A DNA stretch of 62,684 nucleotides from OLB7 sp966250335 (GTDB lineage: Bacteria > Bacteroidota > Ignavibacteria > OLB7). The stretch covers positions 1 through 62,684 of the forward strand of contig CBINGZ010000037.1 in NCBI GenBank assembly GCA_966250335.1, read 5' to 3'. Under the pieces are notes generated by a model. It did not search any database, was not told where the DNA came from, and was given only the letters and a program-made list of their open reading frames with translations. A program made the translations under genes and the position numbers. Shown piece by piece: positions 52,891-61,500 of the stretch; position 1 is the first letter of the stretch; every line of letters starts with the position of its first letter.

Positions 52891-53256
52891 ATGCATTATT
52901 CAATCGATCACGTCGACAATACGGCCACCCTTACGCTGCACGAGGAGAGGCTGGACGCCGCCAACAGCGCGGAGTTCAAGGGGGAGCTGGTGGTGCTCTG
53001 CCGTTCCGGCATCGAGGTCCTCTTCATCGACCTCTCGGAGGTGAACGCATGCGACAGCGCCGGCCTGGGGGCGATGCTTCTCGCCCATAGAGAGATGAAG
53101 GCGTCGGGTGGGATCGCGATCTTCATATCGCTCACCGAGCGGGTGAACTCGCTGATCGAACTCGCCCAGCTCGATCGGGTCCTCTACATCTACCCGACCC
53201 GCGAGGAGGCGATGGCCGACCTCCAGAGCCAGGACGAGGCGGACGACACGGAGTAA
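52891..53256 (+). CDS. STAS-domain anti-sigma factor antagonist
   Basis: A 121-residue SpoIIAA/RsbV-like protein. The central helix carries VNACDSAGLGAMLLAHR, with Ser56 as the phosphorylatable residue in the DSAGLGA motif; LDAANSAEFKGEL and FISLTERVNSLIELAQLDRVL are also typical. It would be controlled by a serine kinase of anti-sigma type, none of which is nearby. A TAGTTTCG at about 52810 is a near promoter match. Confidence 0.87.
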   Translation: MHYSIDHVDNTATLTLHEERLDAANSAEFKGELVVLCRSGIEVLFIDLSEVNACDSAGLGAMLLAHREMKASGGIAIFISLTERVNSLIELAQLDRVLYIYPTREEAMADLQSQDEADDTE

Positions 53257-53283
53257 GCCGAAGCAGGCGGATGGAAACAGGCC

Positions 53284-53328
53284 GGGGTCGTCCCTTCTCC
53301 CCCTTCAGGAGCGAGCATGGACGACCCC
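53284..53328. terminator. Hairpin between convergent STAS and minus-strand gene
   Basis: A perfect 10-bp stem (GGGGTCGTCC at 53284-53293 with GGACGACCCC at 53319-53328) with a 25-base loop. No U-run follows, but the site lies between convergent genes and probably marks transcript ends. Confidence 0.45.
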
Positions 53329-53396
53329 ACGGGCCGGATACGACAGTGAGGGATTCCCCCCTCGGCCGTCCGGAGAGGAGGGGGATGAGGGAGCGG

Positions 53397-54038
53397 CTAC
53401 CGGCCCCCCTCCGGCAGTCTGACGATCTCGATCTCCGAACGGGGGCCGGTGATACGGACGGGGCATCCGTCATCGGCCAGATGAATATCGCGATGATCCA
53501 CGAGCCTCCCCTCCGTATCGAGGATATCGATATGGAGATCGGGTCCGGTCCTGGCGATCCTGAAGAATCCACCCTCCATCACACCGTTCATCGCATCGAA
53601 GGAGATCACCGGCGTCGTGACCTGGCGGTCGTGCGGCGGAAGCGCGGTCATGCAGAGATGGATCAGCCAGATCGGCGAGGGTCCCGTGTAGATCGTTTCG
53701 TCGGGAACCGACCAGGTCCCCTCCTTCGGTCTGCCGTCCCCTTCATCCAGGTTCAGTCGCACCTCCTTCCCTGCAATAACGGCGCTCAATTCGCGCGTCT
53801 CCTCCCCATCCGTCGAGCGCCAGACGCTCCGGCAGCGGACGTCGCCGAGCTGCAGTTCGGCACTGTGGATCGTCACCGAATACTTCAGATGCTCGTTCGG
53901 CATCTCCCCGTCGGCCTTCAGTTCTATTTCGGCGTTGCCGAACCCGCGATATCCCCAGGACCCGGTCTCGATAATCCGATCCCCCTCGCGGCGTTGATAC
54001 GTTCCTCCCATCGAGGTCGCAAAGATGTCGTTGATCAT
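53397..54038 (-). CDS. Hypothetical protein, beta-rich
   Basis: A 213-residue protein without signal peptide or membrane helix. Many short amphipathic strands (GNAEIELKADGE, LKYSVTIHSAELQLGD, KEVRLNLDEGDGRP) and a central aromatic section SPIWLIHLCMTALPPHD suggest a beta-sandwich or lipocalin-like barrel, with GRLVDHRDIHLADDG near the end. No family recognised. Start at 54038 is the first ATG after the upstream terminator. Codon pattern is like the core genes, so it is probably real. Confidence 0.6.
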   Translation of the reverse strand: MINDIFATSMGGTYQRREGDRIIETGSWGYRGFGNAEIELKADGEMPNEHLKYSVTIHSAELQLGDVRCRSVWRSTDGEETRELSAVIAGKEVRLNLDEGDGRPKEGTWSVPDETIYTGPSPIWLIHLCMTALPPHDRQVTTPVISFDAMNGVMEGGFFRIARTGPDLHIDILDTEGRLVDHRDIHLADDGCPVRITGPRSEIEIVRLPEGGR

Positions 54039-54108
54039 TGGGTCGTTCCGATCATGTTGATGATATGACGAACGGCGCCGGTGAAGGCTCCACTCATCAA
54101 TATAGAGC

Positions 54109-54149
54109 AAAAAGCGGGGCCTTCCCGTTCCGGAAAGGCCCCGCTTTTT
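54109..54149 (-). terminator. Strong rho-independent terminator after bifunctional nuclease gene
   Basis: A perfect 15-bp stem (54109-54123 with 54135-54149), GC-rich core GCGGGGCC, flanked by A5 and T5-T6 tracts, so it can act on both strands. It lies 27 bp after the stop of the minus-strand nuclease gene and separates it from the hypothetical gene beyond. Confidence 0.9.
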
Positions 54150-54175
54150 TCTTCGACCGGTATGAGGCGACCGGA

Positions 54176-54775
54176 TCAGGGTCGGTTGCCGAGACGTTCG
54201 ATCTCGTCGCGGATCTGCGCCGCGCGCTCGTAATCCTCCTGACGGACCGCCTCCTCCAGCTTCCCCTGCAGCACTTCGCGCAAGGTCTTGGGGCGCTCCG
54301 GCTCCGGCGGCTGGGCCGGCTGGAGCGACTCCTCGTAGTTCTCCTCCTCCTCTTCCTCCGACTCCTCCTCATCCTGCGGCAGCACCCCAGCCTCCGTCAG
54401 GACCGACTCGGCGACATAGATCGGGGCGCCGCAGCGGATCGCCAGGGCGATCGCATCGGACGGGCGCGCGTCGATCTCGGCGGGGGTGGCGTCGAACTTG
54501 AGCGAGGCGTAGAAGGTGCCGTCGCGCAGATCGCTGATGATCACCTCGACAAGATTCACCCCCAGCGCGTCCAGAACGCTCTTCATCAGATCATGGGTGA
54601 TCGGCCTGGGGGGCTTGATCGTCTCAAGCTCCAGGGCGATCGCCTGGGCCAGGTCGGCGCCGATCAGGATCGACAGTCTCCTCATCCCCCCCGACTCCTG
54701 CAGAATCAACGCATAGGAGCCGCTGCTCTGTGGACTGGAGGTCAGCCCTATTATTTCCATCTGTACCTTATCCAC
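54176..54775 (-). CDS. Bifunctional nuclease family (DUF151) protein with UVR motif
   Basis: A 199-residue protein. The BFN domain occupies 1-135 (MEIIGLTSSPQSSGSYALIL, RLSILIGADLAQAIALEL, ARPSDAIALAIRCGAPIYVAE). A strongly acidic linker (EEESEEEEEENYEES) connects to a C-terminal UVR motif (LEEAVRQEDYERAAQIRDEI), the UvrB-UvrC contact helix pair. This BFN-UVR arrangement is known in Bacteroidota. Start is GTG at 54775 behind AAGGAGA; an ATG five codons later is possible. It follows etfA by 80 bp. Confidence 0.9.
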   Translation of the reverse strand: MDKVQMEIIGLTSSPQSSGSYALILQESGGMRRLSILIGADLAQAIALELETIKPPRPITHDLMKSVLDALGVNLVEVIISDLRDGTFYASLKFDATPAEIDARPSDAIALAIRCGAPIYVAESVLTEAGVLPQDEEESEEEEEENYEESLQPAQPPEPERPKTLREVLQGKLEEAVRQEDYERAAQIRDEIERLGNRP

Positions 54776-54855
54776 GCTGGTCTCCTTCGACTTGCTGTTG
54801 AATGTTATGAACGACGGACGCTGCAGGGCATCCGGCGATCATCCACGCCGAGGAC

Positions 54856-55830
54856 TTACTTCCCGCGAACCGCCCTGACCTCCTGCGTCAGCAGCGGAAG
54901 GATATCGAACGCATCCCCCACCATGCCGTAATCGGCGATGGAGAAGATCGGCGCGTCCTTGTCCTTGTTGATCGCGAGAATGAACTTCGAGCTCGACATG
55001 CCGGCCAGATGCTGAACCGCTCCGGAGATTCCGACTGCTACATAGAGTGACGGAGAAACGGTCTTTCCAGTTTGGCCGACCTGCTCGCCGTGCGGACGCC
55101 ATCCGGCATCGACAACGGCGCGCGAGGCCCCCACCGCCGCGTCGAACGCGCCGGCGAGATCCTCCACAAGCTGAAAATGCTCCGGCGCCTTCATTCCGCG
55201 ACCTCCGGAGACGATGATGTCGGCCTCGGCGACATCCTTGCGGCCGGTGTTGACCTTGGTGTCGACCACCTTCGCCGCGAAATCCTTCTCGCCGAAGTCG
55301 ACCGACGCCGTCCGGACCGACGCCGACGTTCCCTCGACCGGGGCCGCCGTGAAGACGTTCGGACGGAGCGAGAAGACCTTCACCGGCGTCTTGACCGCCA
55401 CATCGACGCGCGCCTTGCCGGCAAAGACGGGACGGGTGGCGACGACGTCGCTGCCGGCGACGTTCAGCGCCACGGCGTCCGGCGCAAGACCGGCCTCCAG
55501 CTTCACCGCGACGCGCGGCGCCAGATCCTTGCCGTGCGATGTATTACTGATAAGGACGACATCGGCGTTTTCGTTCCGCGCCACGGTTGCGATCGCGCGG
55601 GCGACGGCGCCGGTGGCGAACTGGGCAAGACGGGAGTCCTCCACGACGATCACGTCGGAGGCGCCGTACTGTGCAAGGCGATCGGCCAGGCCGGCGACCT
55701 TGTCGCCGACGATCAGCGCGGAGAACTTCCCGCCGGTCTGCGAGGCGAGGGTCCGGGCGGCCGTGACCGTCTCGAAGGCGTTCTTCTTCAGCTCGCCGCC
55801 GCGCTGCTCGATATATGCTAGAATATTCAT
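54856..55830 (-). CDS. etfA: Electron transfer flavoprotein alpha subunit
   Basis: Carries FAD and passes electrons from acyl-CoA and other dehydrogenases to the quinone pool. The 324-residue protein ends with the ETF-alpha signature: GRGMKAPEHFQLVEDLAGAF, then GQTGKTVSPSLYVAVGISGA, QHLAGMSSSKFILAINKD and PIFSIADYGMVGD. Follows etfB by 87 bp. Complete. Confidence 0.95.
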   Translation of the reverse strand: MNILAYIEQRGGELKKNAFETVTAARTLASQTGGKFSALIVGDKVAGLADRLAQYGASDVIVVEDSRLAQFATGAVARAIATVARNENADVVLISNTSHGKDLAPRVAVKLEAGLAPDAVALNVAGSDVVATRPVFAGKARVDVAVKTPVKVFSLRPNVFTAAPVEGTSASVRTASVDFGEKDFAAKVVDTKVNTGRKDVAEADIIVSGGRGMKAPEHFQLVEDLAGAFDAAVGASRAVVDAGWRPHGEQVGQTGKTVSPSLYVAVGISGAVQHLAGMSSSKFILAINKDKDAPIFSIADYGMVGDAFDILPLLTQEVRAVRGK

Positions 55831-55917
55831 GTCTGTGGTTTCCGTGGAAGCTGCAGGGTTCGTGATCGATACCGGATGAACGTCGAATACATCTCCCGGC
55901 CGACGGCCGGGACAGAC

Positions 55918-56661
55918 TCAGATGACCTTCGCCTCCTCATGAAGGAGTCGAACCAGCTCGCGGACGTTCTCGGGCGAGTAGTCGAAGACCTTCCCTCCCC
56001 CCTTCTCCTGCGGCTTTTTCATCTCGATCGTCTCCACACGCGGCGACGTGCCGACCGGCTGACGCTCCTCGATCGGCTTCGACTTCGCCTTCATGATGTC
56101 GGGAAGCTTCGGGTAGCGCGGCTCGTTGAGCCCCTTCTGGGCGGTGATGACGCATGGGAGCGACGCCTCGACGACCTCCTTTCCTCCCTCGATATCACGC
56201 TCGGCGCGGACCGACGATCCGTTGATCTCCAGCGATGTGACGAAGGAGACGAGCGGCAGATCGAGGAGCTCGGCGAGCATCGGGCCGATCTGGGCCGAAT
56301 CGTAGTCGATCGACTGACGGCCGACGATCACGAGATCGGGGTTCAACGTCCTGATCGCCGCGGCAAGCTCGCCGGCGACCGAGAAGGAATCGGCGCGCGC
56401 CTCATCCTTGATCAGCACCGCCTTGTCGGCGCCCATCGCAAGGCCGAGACGGACAGTCTCCTTGGCGCTCTCGCCGCCGACGCAGAGGAGCGTCACCGAC
56501 CCGCCGGCATCCCGGCGACGAAGCCCTTCCTCGACGGCGAACTCGTCGTACGGGTTCAGGATGAACTTCACCCCTTTCGTATCGATGTTCTTACCGTCCG
56601 GACCAACCGCGACCTTCGTCGTGGTGTCGGGCGTCTGACTTACACAGACAACGATATTCAT
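55918..56661 (-). CDS. etfB: Electron transfer flavoprotein beta subunit
   Basis: Partner of EtfA, binds AMP. The 247-residue protein starts MNIVVCVSQTPDTTTKV and has NPYDEFAVEEGLRRRD, the ETF-beta signature VGRQSIDYDSAQIGPMLAEL and SLPCVITAQKGLNEPRYPKLP. The ATG at 56661 matches the family start; the upstream in-frame reading runs across the promoter. Confidence 0.95.
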   Translation of the reverse strand: MNIVVCVSQTPDTTTKVAVGPDGKNIDTKGVKFILNPYDEFAVEEGLRRRDAGGSVTLLCVGGESAKETVRLGLAMGADKAVLIKDEARADSFSVAGELAAAIRTLNPDLVIVGRQSIDYDSAQIGPMLAELLDLPLVSFVTSLEINGSSVRAERDIEGGKEVVEASLPCVITAQKGLNEPRYPKLPDIMKAKSKPIEERQPVGTSPRVETIEMKKPQEKGGGKVFDYSPENVRELVRLLHEEAKVI

Positions 56662-56701
56662 GCTCACGTTCGATTGATTCAGGTACAATGGAATTCGCGG
56701 G

Positions 56702-56709
56702 CAAATATA
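56702..56709 (-). promoter_or_regulatory. Promoter -7 element for etfBA
   Basis: TATATTTG followed by CCC on the minus strand (56709-56702) is identical to the ppiD promoter core and lies 40 bp before the etfB ATG. The -33 element is weak. It probably drives etfB-etfA-bifunctional nuclease. Confidence 0.5.
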
Positions 56710-56786
56710 CTCCGCCGCTTCCATAGTAGAGAACCTGACCGCACCCCGCCGCGGGACTTCTCAAACACTGTAACGGTTTCCCTTCG

Positions 56787-59672
56787 TCAGCGGCTCAACA
56801 GCATACGACCGCGGGAAATTCCGTGAACGGATGATATCTCGTAGAAATATGCCCCCGGGGCCAGGCCGGTTCCGTCGATCGTGGTCGCGTGCCTGCCGCT
56901 CTCCAGATCCCCCAGATCATAGCTCCTCACCTCCCTGCCGACCAGATCGAAGACTCTGACCGTGACCGGCGAACGGAGATCGAGCTGGAACTCCAGAATC
57001 GTCGCCTCGGTGAAGGGATTGGGACGGACCGCGTGACCCGTGCCGTCATCCCCCACCACCGGCGCCGACGAGGGGAAGCCGAGCGAGATGTCGTCGACGA
57101 ACCATCCCATCGCACTCCTGAAATCGCCGCTCTTCAGTCGGAAGCGGACGATGGCGACGGTACCGGCCGTTCCCGGCTCCGGATCGACCAGACGAATCCG
57201 CTCGAGCCTCCAGTCGGCGGGGTCGGGGGGGCTCTCCCACTCCGGGCTGGCGGTGGAGTCGAACGTGGCGAGGGTCCGCCATGTCGTCCCCGAATCGTAG
57301 CTCACCTCGACATAGCCGGTGTCGGAGGGATCGATCAGAGCGATATGGGAGAAGGTGAGATCGATCGATCCGTCGGCCGTGACCGGGAAGATCTGGAGGA
57401 AGGTGTTGCTCCGCGACGGGTACTGCTGATTGGGACGATCGGTGTAGGAGTTGGGGGCGCTCAACGCCGCCTCCGTGGTACGGCTCCAGGTTCCCGTCGT
57501 GTAGAACCGGGGAGCCGTGCCGTCCATCGTCTCGGTGTAGGGATCGAGGCTCCCGGCGTAGACGATGATCGTGTCGGTGGCCCGGCTCTCGTTGGGGGGA
57601 GTGGCGCCGTCGACGACGGTGAAGTTGTAGCGGTAGTACCCCCGTTCCGACGGATTGTCCCGGACCTCCCTGATCGACCCGGTATCCGCCGCGCTCAGAG
57701 GCTCCTCCCGGATCAGGACGCCGTCGCGATAGAGCCGGTAGGCGGCGATGTTGCCGAGCGGGGTGGTGGAATCGGCGCGCACCGCCGGGATGCGAAGGTC
57801 GAACCCGACGTTCGGTCTGAACCCGTGCACCTCGGCGATCTCCGGACGGAGCGGCAGTCTCGACTCACCGGCCGTGAAGATCACCGACCGCACCGCGCTC
57901 GTATCCTCCCCGACCGCCACCCGCACCTCGTACTTGTACGCCGTGTTGATCGTCAGCCCCGTCTGCGAGAACTCGACGGTCCCCGCCGGCCGGGTCGCGA
58001 CGAACGCCCCGTCGCGATAGATCACGAGGGTGTAGTCGCTGATCGGCTTGCCGAAAACGCTCACCATCGCCGGGTTGATCCAGGTAAGGGTCGCGCTGGT
58101 CGGCTCCTCGAAGAGGCTGCGGACCTTCAGGTTCTCCACCGGATAGGGCTGGAAGATGCTCATGACGGCGGTATAGACGTCGTTGTCGTTCCGTGTATCG
58201 AGGAACGAGGGATAGATCCTTCCGGCATGGAAGGCGTTGCCGCTGTAGTCGCCGGCGAAGATCTGATCCTGGAACGGGTTCTTCCGGAAGTCGCTGACGG
58301 CGTCGGTGGCGCGCCTGTCGATCCAGGTGTCGCCGCCGTCGGAGCTGTAGCTGACGTAGGCGTCGATGGTGATGTTCGCCGGGTCGTTGCGGCTGTCGGA
58401 GTACATCACGGCGATATCGCCGCTCGTTTCATCGATGCTGAGCCACGGCCACCACTGGTCGTTGACGGTCTCCGACTGGATCACCTTCGGGGTCGACCAG
58501 GTCTCCCCCTTGTCGGTCGATCTGCTGAAATGGATATCGGGGGTGAGACCGGCGGCCCACGCCAGATAGAGCCATCCGCGACGCGGGGAGTTCGAGTTGT
58601 CGGCCATCATCGTCGGATAGGTCTCCGCCCGGAAGGTCCCCTTCAGCACATGGTAGGTGCTGCGGTTGTCTGGACCGCCGACGGTACGGGCGGTGCCGAG
58701 CGTCGGATATCCCTGCACGGGATATGAGGGCGCGGAGAAAGAAAGCCCGCCGTCGGTCGATTTCACGAGCCCGATCGAGCGGATGGGGCCGTCGTTCCAG
58801 GCGACGTAGAGGGTGCCGTCCGGCCCGGTGGTCGTGATCGGGAAGCTCTGGCCGAACGTGGTGTCGGTGCTGGTGCGCGGTTTTCTGGGGCTCACCGGGA
58901 TAGGAACGGCCCAGGTGGAGCCGCCGTCGGTCGAGCGGGTCACGACGATCTGGGTGGCGCTGTCGCGGTCGGTCACCCGTTTCCAGGGGGTGTAGAGATT
59001 TCCCCGGTACGGTGAGGTCTCCGAGTTGTCGGCCTCGATATAGTATTTATCCTCGAACGCCGAGTCCGCGGTCATCGTCCCCCGGTGTTCGATCACGATC
59101 ATCGGGGCGGTCCAGGTCTCCCCCTTGTCGAAGGTCTTGCAGACGTAGACCCCCGATTCGCCGGTGTAGGTGCCGGAAGGAAACGCGCCGAACATCACAT
59201 ATCCGTTCCCGAGATGATCGAACCCGACCGAGGGATCGTTCCCCGACTGCCAGTTCGTGTTGATGACTCCGAGCCGCTTGTTGACCCAGGAACGCCCTCC
59301 GTCCCTGGAGACATAGACCCACGCGCCGCGCGAGTCGACGGCCGAGGAGATCAGCGTCTTCGGGTCGGTCGGATGGATCGCGATCGACGATTCGTTCTGG
59401 GGCGCCTGGGCGATGTTGGCCTCGGCGATCATATTGCTGTTCAGGAAGATCCCCGTCTCGGCGCTCACCGCCGCGCTCAGGATATAGGGCTGGGAGTTCT
59501 TCCCGGAGCGCGAGGGTTTCTCATCGAACTCCATTTTCGGGCGGGCGCGGGAGGCGTTGTCCGGCCGGCGGTGGCGTTCCATTTCGAATTCCTCCTCTTC
59601 CCAGTCCGGCTGCGCGAACGCCGGAACGAGGTGGATGAAGGTCAGGAGGAGCAGGGTAACCGTTGTTCGCAT
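56787..59672 (-). CDS. BNR/sialidase-fold exoprotein with T9SS sorting domain
   Basis: A 961-residue secreted protein. Signal peptide MRTTVTLLLLTFIHLVPAFA is followed by an acidic stretch (EEEEFEMERHRR). Residues ~65-515 form a beta-propeller with repeated Asp-box motifs: VSRDGGRSW, KTFDKGETW, RSTDGGSTW, KSTDGGLSF, RSTDKGETW and YSSDGGDTW. A fibronectin III-like pair follows (SLFEEPTSATLTWINP, TINTAYKYEVRVAV), then a MAM/carbohydrate-binding-like part and the C-terminal sorting domain (VRPNPFTEATILEFQL). The Asp boxes do not prove sialidase activity: the Arg triad and the catalytic Tyr/Glu were not located. Likely surface or extracellular. Confidence 0.85.
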   Translation of the reverse strand: MRTTVTLLLLTFIHLVPAFAQPDWEEEEFEMERHRRPDNASRARPKMEFDEKPSRSGKNSQPYILSAAVSAETGIFLNSNMIAEANIAQAPQNESSIAIHPTDPKTLISSAVDSRGAWVYVSRDGGRSWVNKRLGVINTNWQSGNDPSVGFDHLGNGYVMFGAFPSGTYTGESGVYVCKTFDKGETWTAPMIVIEHRGTMTADSAFEDKYYIEADNSETSPYRGNLYTPWKRVTDRDSATQIVVTRSTDGGSTWAVPIPVSPRKPRTSTDTTFGQSFPITTTGPDGTLYVAWNDGPIRSIGLVKSTDGGLSFSAPSYPVQGYPTLGTARTVGGPDNRSTYHVLKGTFRAETYPTMMADNSNSPRRGWLYLAWAAGLTPDIHFSRSTDKGETWSTPKVIQSETVNDQWWPWLSIDETSGDIAVMYSDSRNDPANITIDAYVSYSSDGGDTWIDRRATDAVSDFRKNPFQDQIFAGDYSGNAFHAGRIYPSFLDTRNDNDVYTAVMSIFQPYPVENLKVRSLFEEPTSATLTWINPAMVSVFGKPISDYTLVIYRDGAFVATRPAGTVEFSQTGLTINTAYKYEVRVAVGEDTSAVRSVIFTAGESRLPLRPEIAEVHGFRPNVGFDLRIPAVRADSTTPLGNIAAYRLYRDGVLIREEPLSAADTGSIREVRDNPSERGYYRYNFTVVDGATPPNESRATDTIIVYAGSLDPYTETMDGTAPRFYTTGTWSRTTEAALSAPNSYTDRPNQQYPSRSNTFLQIFPVTADGSIDLTFSHIALIDPSDTGYVEVSYDSGTTWRTLATFDSTASPEWESPPDPADWRLERIRLVDPEPGTAGTVAIVRFRLKSGDFRSAMGWFVDDISLGFPSSAPVVGDDGTGHAVRPNPFTEATILEFQLDLRSPVTVRVFDLVGREVRSYDLGDLESGRHATTIDGTGLAPGAYFYEISSVHGISRGRMLLSR

Positions 59673-59783
59673 GAGAGTAAGAAAGGGCTTCGTGTCGGGA
59701 GAGGGAAATCGAACGCCCGGAATCTAACCGTTTGCCACGGATGCACACAACACCGAGTCTCACCATTCTGTATATTCGAGGCC
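59673..59783. promoter_or_regulatory. Divergent promoter region, sialidase-fold gene and flavin reductase
   Basis: On the minus strand TTG (59750-59748), 21 bases, TAGATTCC (59726-59719) is a fair match for the exoprotein promoter. On the plus strand TATATTCG at 59771-59778 ends 5 bases before the flavin reductase ATG, again suggesting a near-leaderless transcript, but with no clear -33 element. Confidence 0.35.
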
Positions 59784-60305
59784 ATGCACAGATCGGACTA
59801 CAGAAAGCGGAAGGAACTTGGGGGAGTATCGGGCGAGGAGCTTCGCCGGGCCCTGCGTCACTTCGCAAGCGGCGTCACGGTGGTGACGGCGGAGAGCGAC
59901 GGGGTTCGCTACGGGATCACCGTCTCATCGTTCGCCTCGATCTCGCTCGATCCTCCCATCATCATGGTATCGCTCAGCAACAGCAGCCAGCTCGTGGAGA
60001 TGGTGCTTCGTTCGGAGCATTTCGCGGTCCACATCCTCGCAACGCACCAGGAGGAACTCTCGCAACGCTTCGCAGCCCCCTACACCGCCGAGGAGAAGTT
60101 CGCCGGGATCGTCTCCGAGCCCGGAGCCTCCGGGGCGCCGACCCTGGGGGAATCCCTCGCCGTTCTCGATTGCGTGCTCGATCAGTCGCTGGCGGTGGGG
60201 ACTCACACGGTGATGTTCGGGCGTGTGGTGCATACGAGAGCGGTGGATGAGTCGGGGGATCCGTTGTTGTATTATCATCGGCGGTATAGGAAACTGGCGG
60301 AGTGA
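59784..60305 (+). CDS. Flavin reductase-like (FMN-binding split barrel) protein
   Basis: A 173-residue HpaC-type flavin reductase. LRRALRHFASGVTVVTAESDG and YGITVSSFASISLDPPIIMVSL are the FMN-binding core, followed by HFAVHILATHQEELSQRFA and a closing HTVMFGRVVHT segment; the LYYHRRYRKL end is typical. It would supply reduced flavin to a partner monooxygenase, none of which is nearby. Start at 59784 fits the family; the longer frame to 59085 is antisense to the exoprotein. Confidence 0.92.
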   Translation: MHRSDYRKRKELGGVSGEELRRALRHFASGVTVVTAESDGVRYGITVSSFASISLDPPIIMVSLSNSSQLVEMVLRSEHFAVHILATHQEELSQRFAAPYTAEEKFAGIVSEPGASGAPTLGESLAVLDCVLDQSLAVGTHTVMFGRVVHTRAVDESGDPLLYYHRRYRKLAE

Positions 60306-60308
60306 ACT

Positions 60309-60854
60309 CTAGTCCATCAGATACATATCCTCCCGCTCAATGCAGGTTGCACTCTCTTCGCTGTGAAAGAACGCCACGCACGCATCCATGTCAAAATGCA
60401 CTGGGATTCTATTTTTGAATTTAACCCGATAGACCTTACCCGGGTTGAAGATGTCGACGACATACGATCGATTGATCCAATAGGACGACAACGATTTACG
60501 AACCTGATACGGAGATAGTGAGTAGGCAACCAGATAACGGTTGTCGAAGATAAAATAGCGGTAGCAATATGGATACTTCTTCCAGTCGAAGTCTACGGCC
60601 TCCGGATCACGACTAAAGAACGGCGGCAGCTGAAACGGATACTTCCATGGAACGAACACGGTATCCTGACGGAAAAGGATGACGGTCCTGCACACCTCCC
60701 CACGCTTCTGAATACCAAGGGAATCATGGCGTCGGTCAAGCGGGACGATTCTTTTCGAATCGACCGGCTGAGCGTATACGCATACCGTCATCGTCAGCAT
60801 GATAATGCCGAATGCCAGCCATCGAGGCATGGCGGTGTCGGATCGTTTGCTCAT
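60309..60854 (-). CDS. Hypothetical exported protein
   Basis: A 181-residue protein with signal peptide (MSKRSDTAMPRWLAFGIIMLTMTVCVYAQ). The mature part is rich in aromatic and basic residues (FDWKKYPYCYRYFIFDNRYLVAYS, SSYWINRSYVVDIFN) with three Cys and ends MYLMD. No family recognised. Composition is AT-richer than the core and like the interrupted lipoprotein gene upstream, so the two may have arrived together. Converges on flavin reductase with a 3-bp gap. ATG at 60830 is an alternative start. Confidence 0.6.
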   Translation of the reverse strand: MSKRSDTAMPRWLAFGIIMLTMTVCVYAQPVDSKRIVPLDRRHDSLGIQKRGEVCRTVILFRQDTVFVPWKYPFQLPPFFSRDPEAVDFDWKKYPYCYRYFIFDNRYLVAYSLSPYQVRKSLSSYWINRSYVVDIFNPGKVYRVKFKNRIPVHFDMDACVAFFHSEESATCIEREDMYLMD

Positions 60855-60948
60855 ATCGATTGCTCGAGAATGCATGAACATCGAAGTGTGAGTCAGTTGA
60901 TTTTTCACTATCACAGTCTCAATTCTTTCAAATACCTCCGCTCACATC

Positions 60949-61500
60949 TCACCACAAATCGCGATAAACTCTCCTCACCAGATCGCCGACATCGATGCTG
61001 TCGATTACCGTTCCATCGGCATTTATTTTTTTGAGGCGAAGCAATGCATATTCTGTCTGGCCGGGAGTAAGGTATCGAACGATCCCGAGACGTCTTGAAT
61101 ACACGAGAGTGTCGACGATTCTATTCGAGTAGACGGGATGGTCGTATGTCAAACTCAAGGTATAGAATTCCAGTGAGCTACCATGATACGGTATCCCCCT
61201 GATCTCTTCTCGTTGATAGGAGTATTCTCGTCCCTTATCGATCCATACTGCGAAGGAATCGACCCCACTTTCATCCAATCTTCGTTGCAGATCATAGATA
61301 AATCCCGCGCCCTTGTGAAACGGGGAAAGGCCGTTTGAATCTCCGCACGCATCCAACGTATCTGGAGTATTCACTGGAAACAGATCCATGTAACTCCATC
61401 CCCAGTACCGATATTCACGGATACATTCCAAAGTCGTCTCTTCATCTCGCTCATCAACGGCGGAACACGACATCAGGAACACAGGTAGAAGCAGAATAAC
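60949..61500 (-). pseudogene. Lipoprotein gene interrupted at codon 6 by IS630 element
   Basis: The main 3' part of a small lipoprotein gene (LLLPVFLMSCSAVDERDEE, lipobox LMSC). Its first codons lie beyond the insertion sequence: ATGGACAAAGTCGAGC at 62649-62634 on the minus strand. Removing the element and one TA copy joins MDKVEL to VILLLPVFLMSC in frame, giving a 189-residue lipoprotein with a normal signal. The mature domain (YRYWGWSYMDLFPV, GAGFIYDLQRRLDES) is not recognised. A hybrid reading frame from ATG 61605 inside the element still enters the lipoprotein in frame. Confidence 0.85.

Noticed and set aside
56787..59672. Assignment as an active sialidase
   Set aside because: Asp boxes are present but the catalytic Arg triad and Tyr/Glu pair were not located, so only the propeller fold is claimed.
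59085..59783. Longer frame for the flavin reductase
   Set aside because: It is antisense to the exoprotein gene and Arg/Asp-rich; the family start is at 59784.
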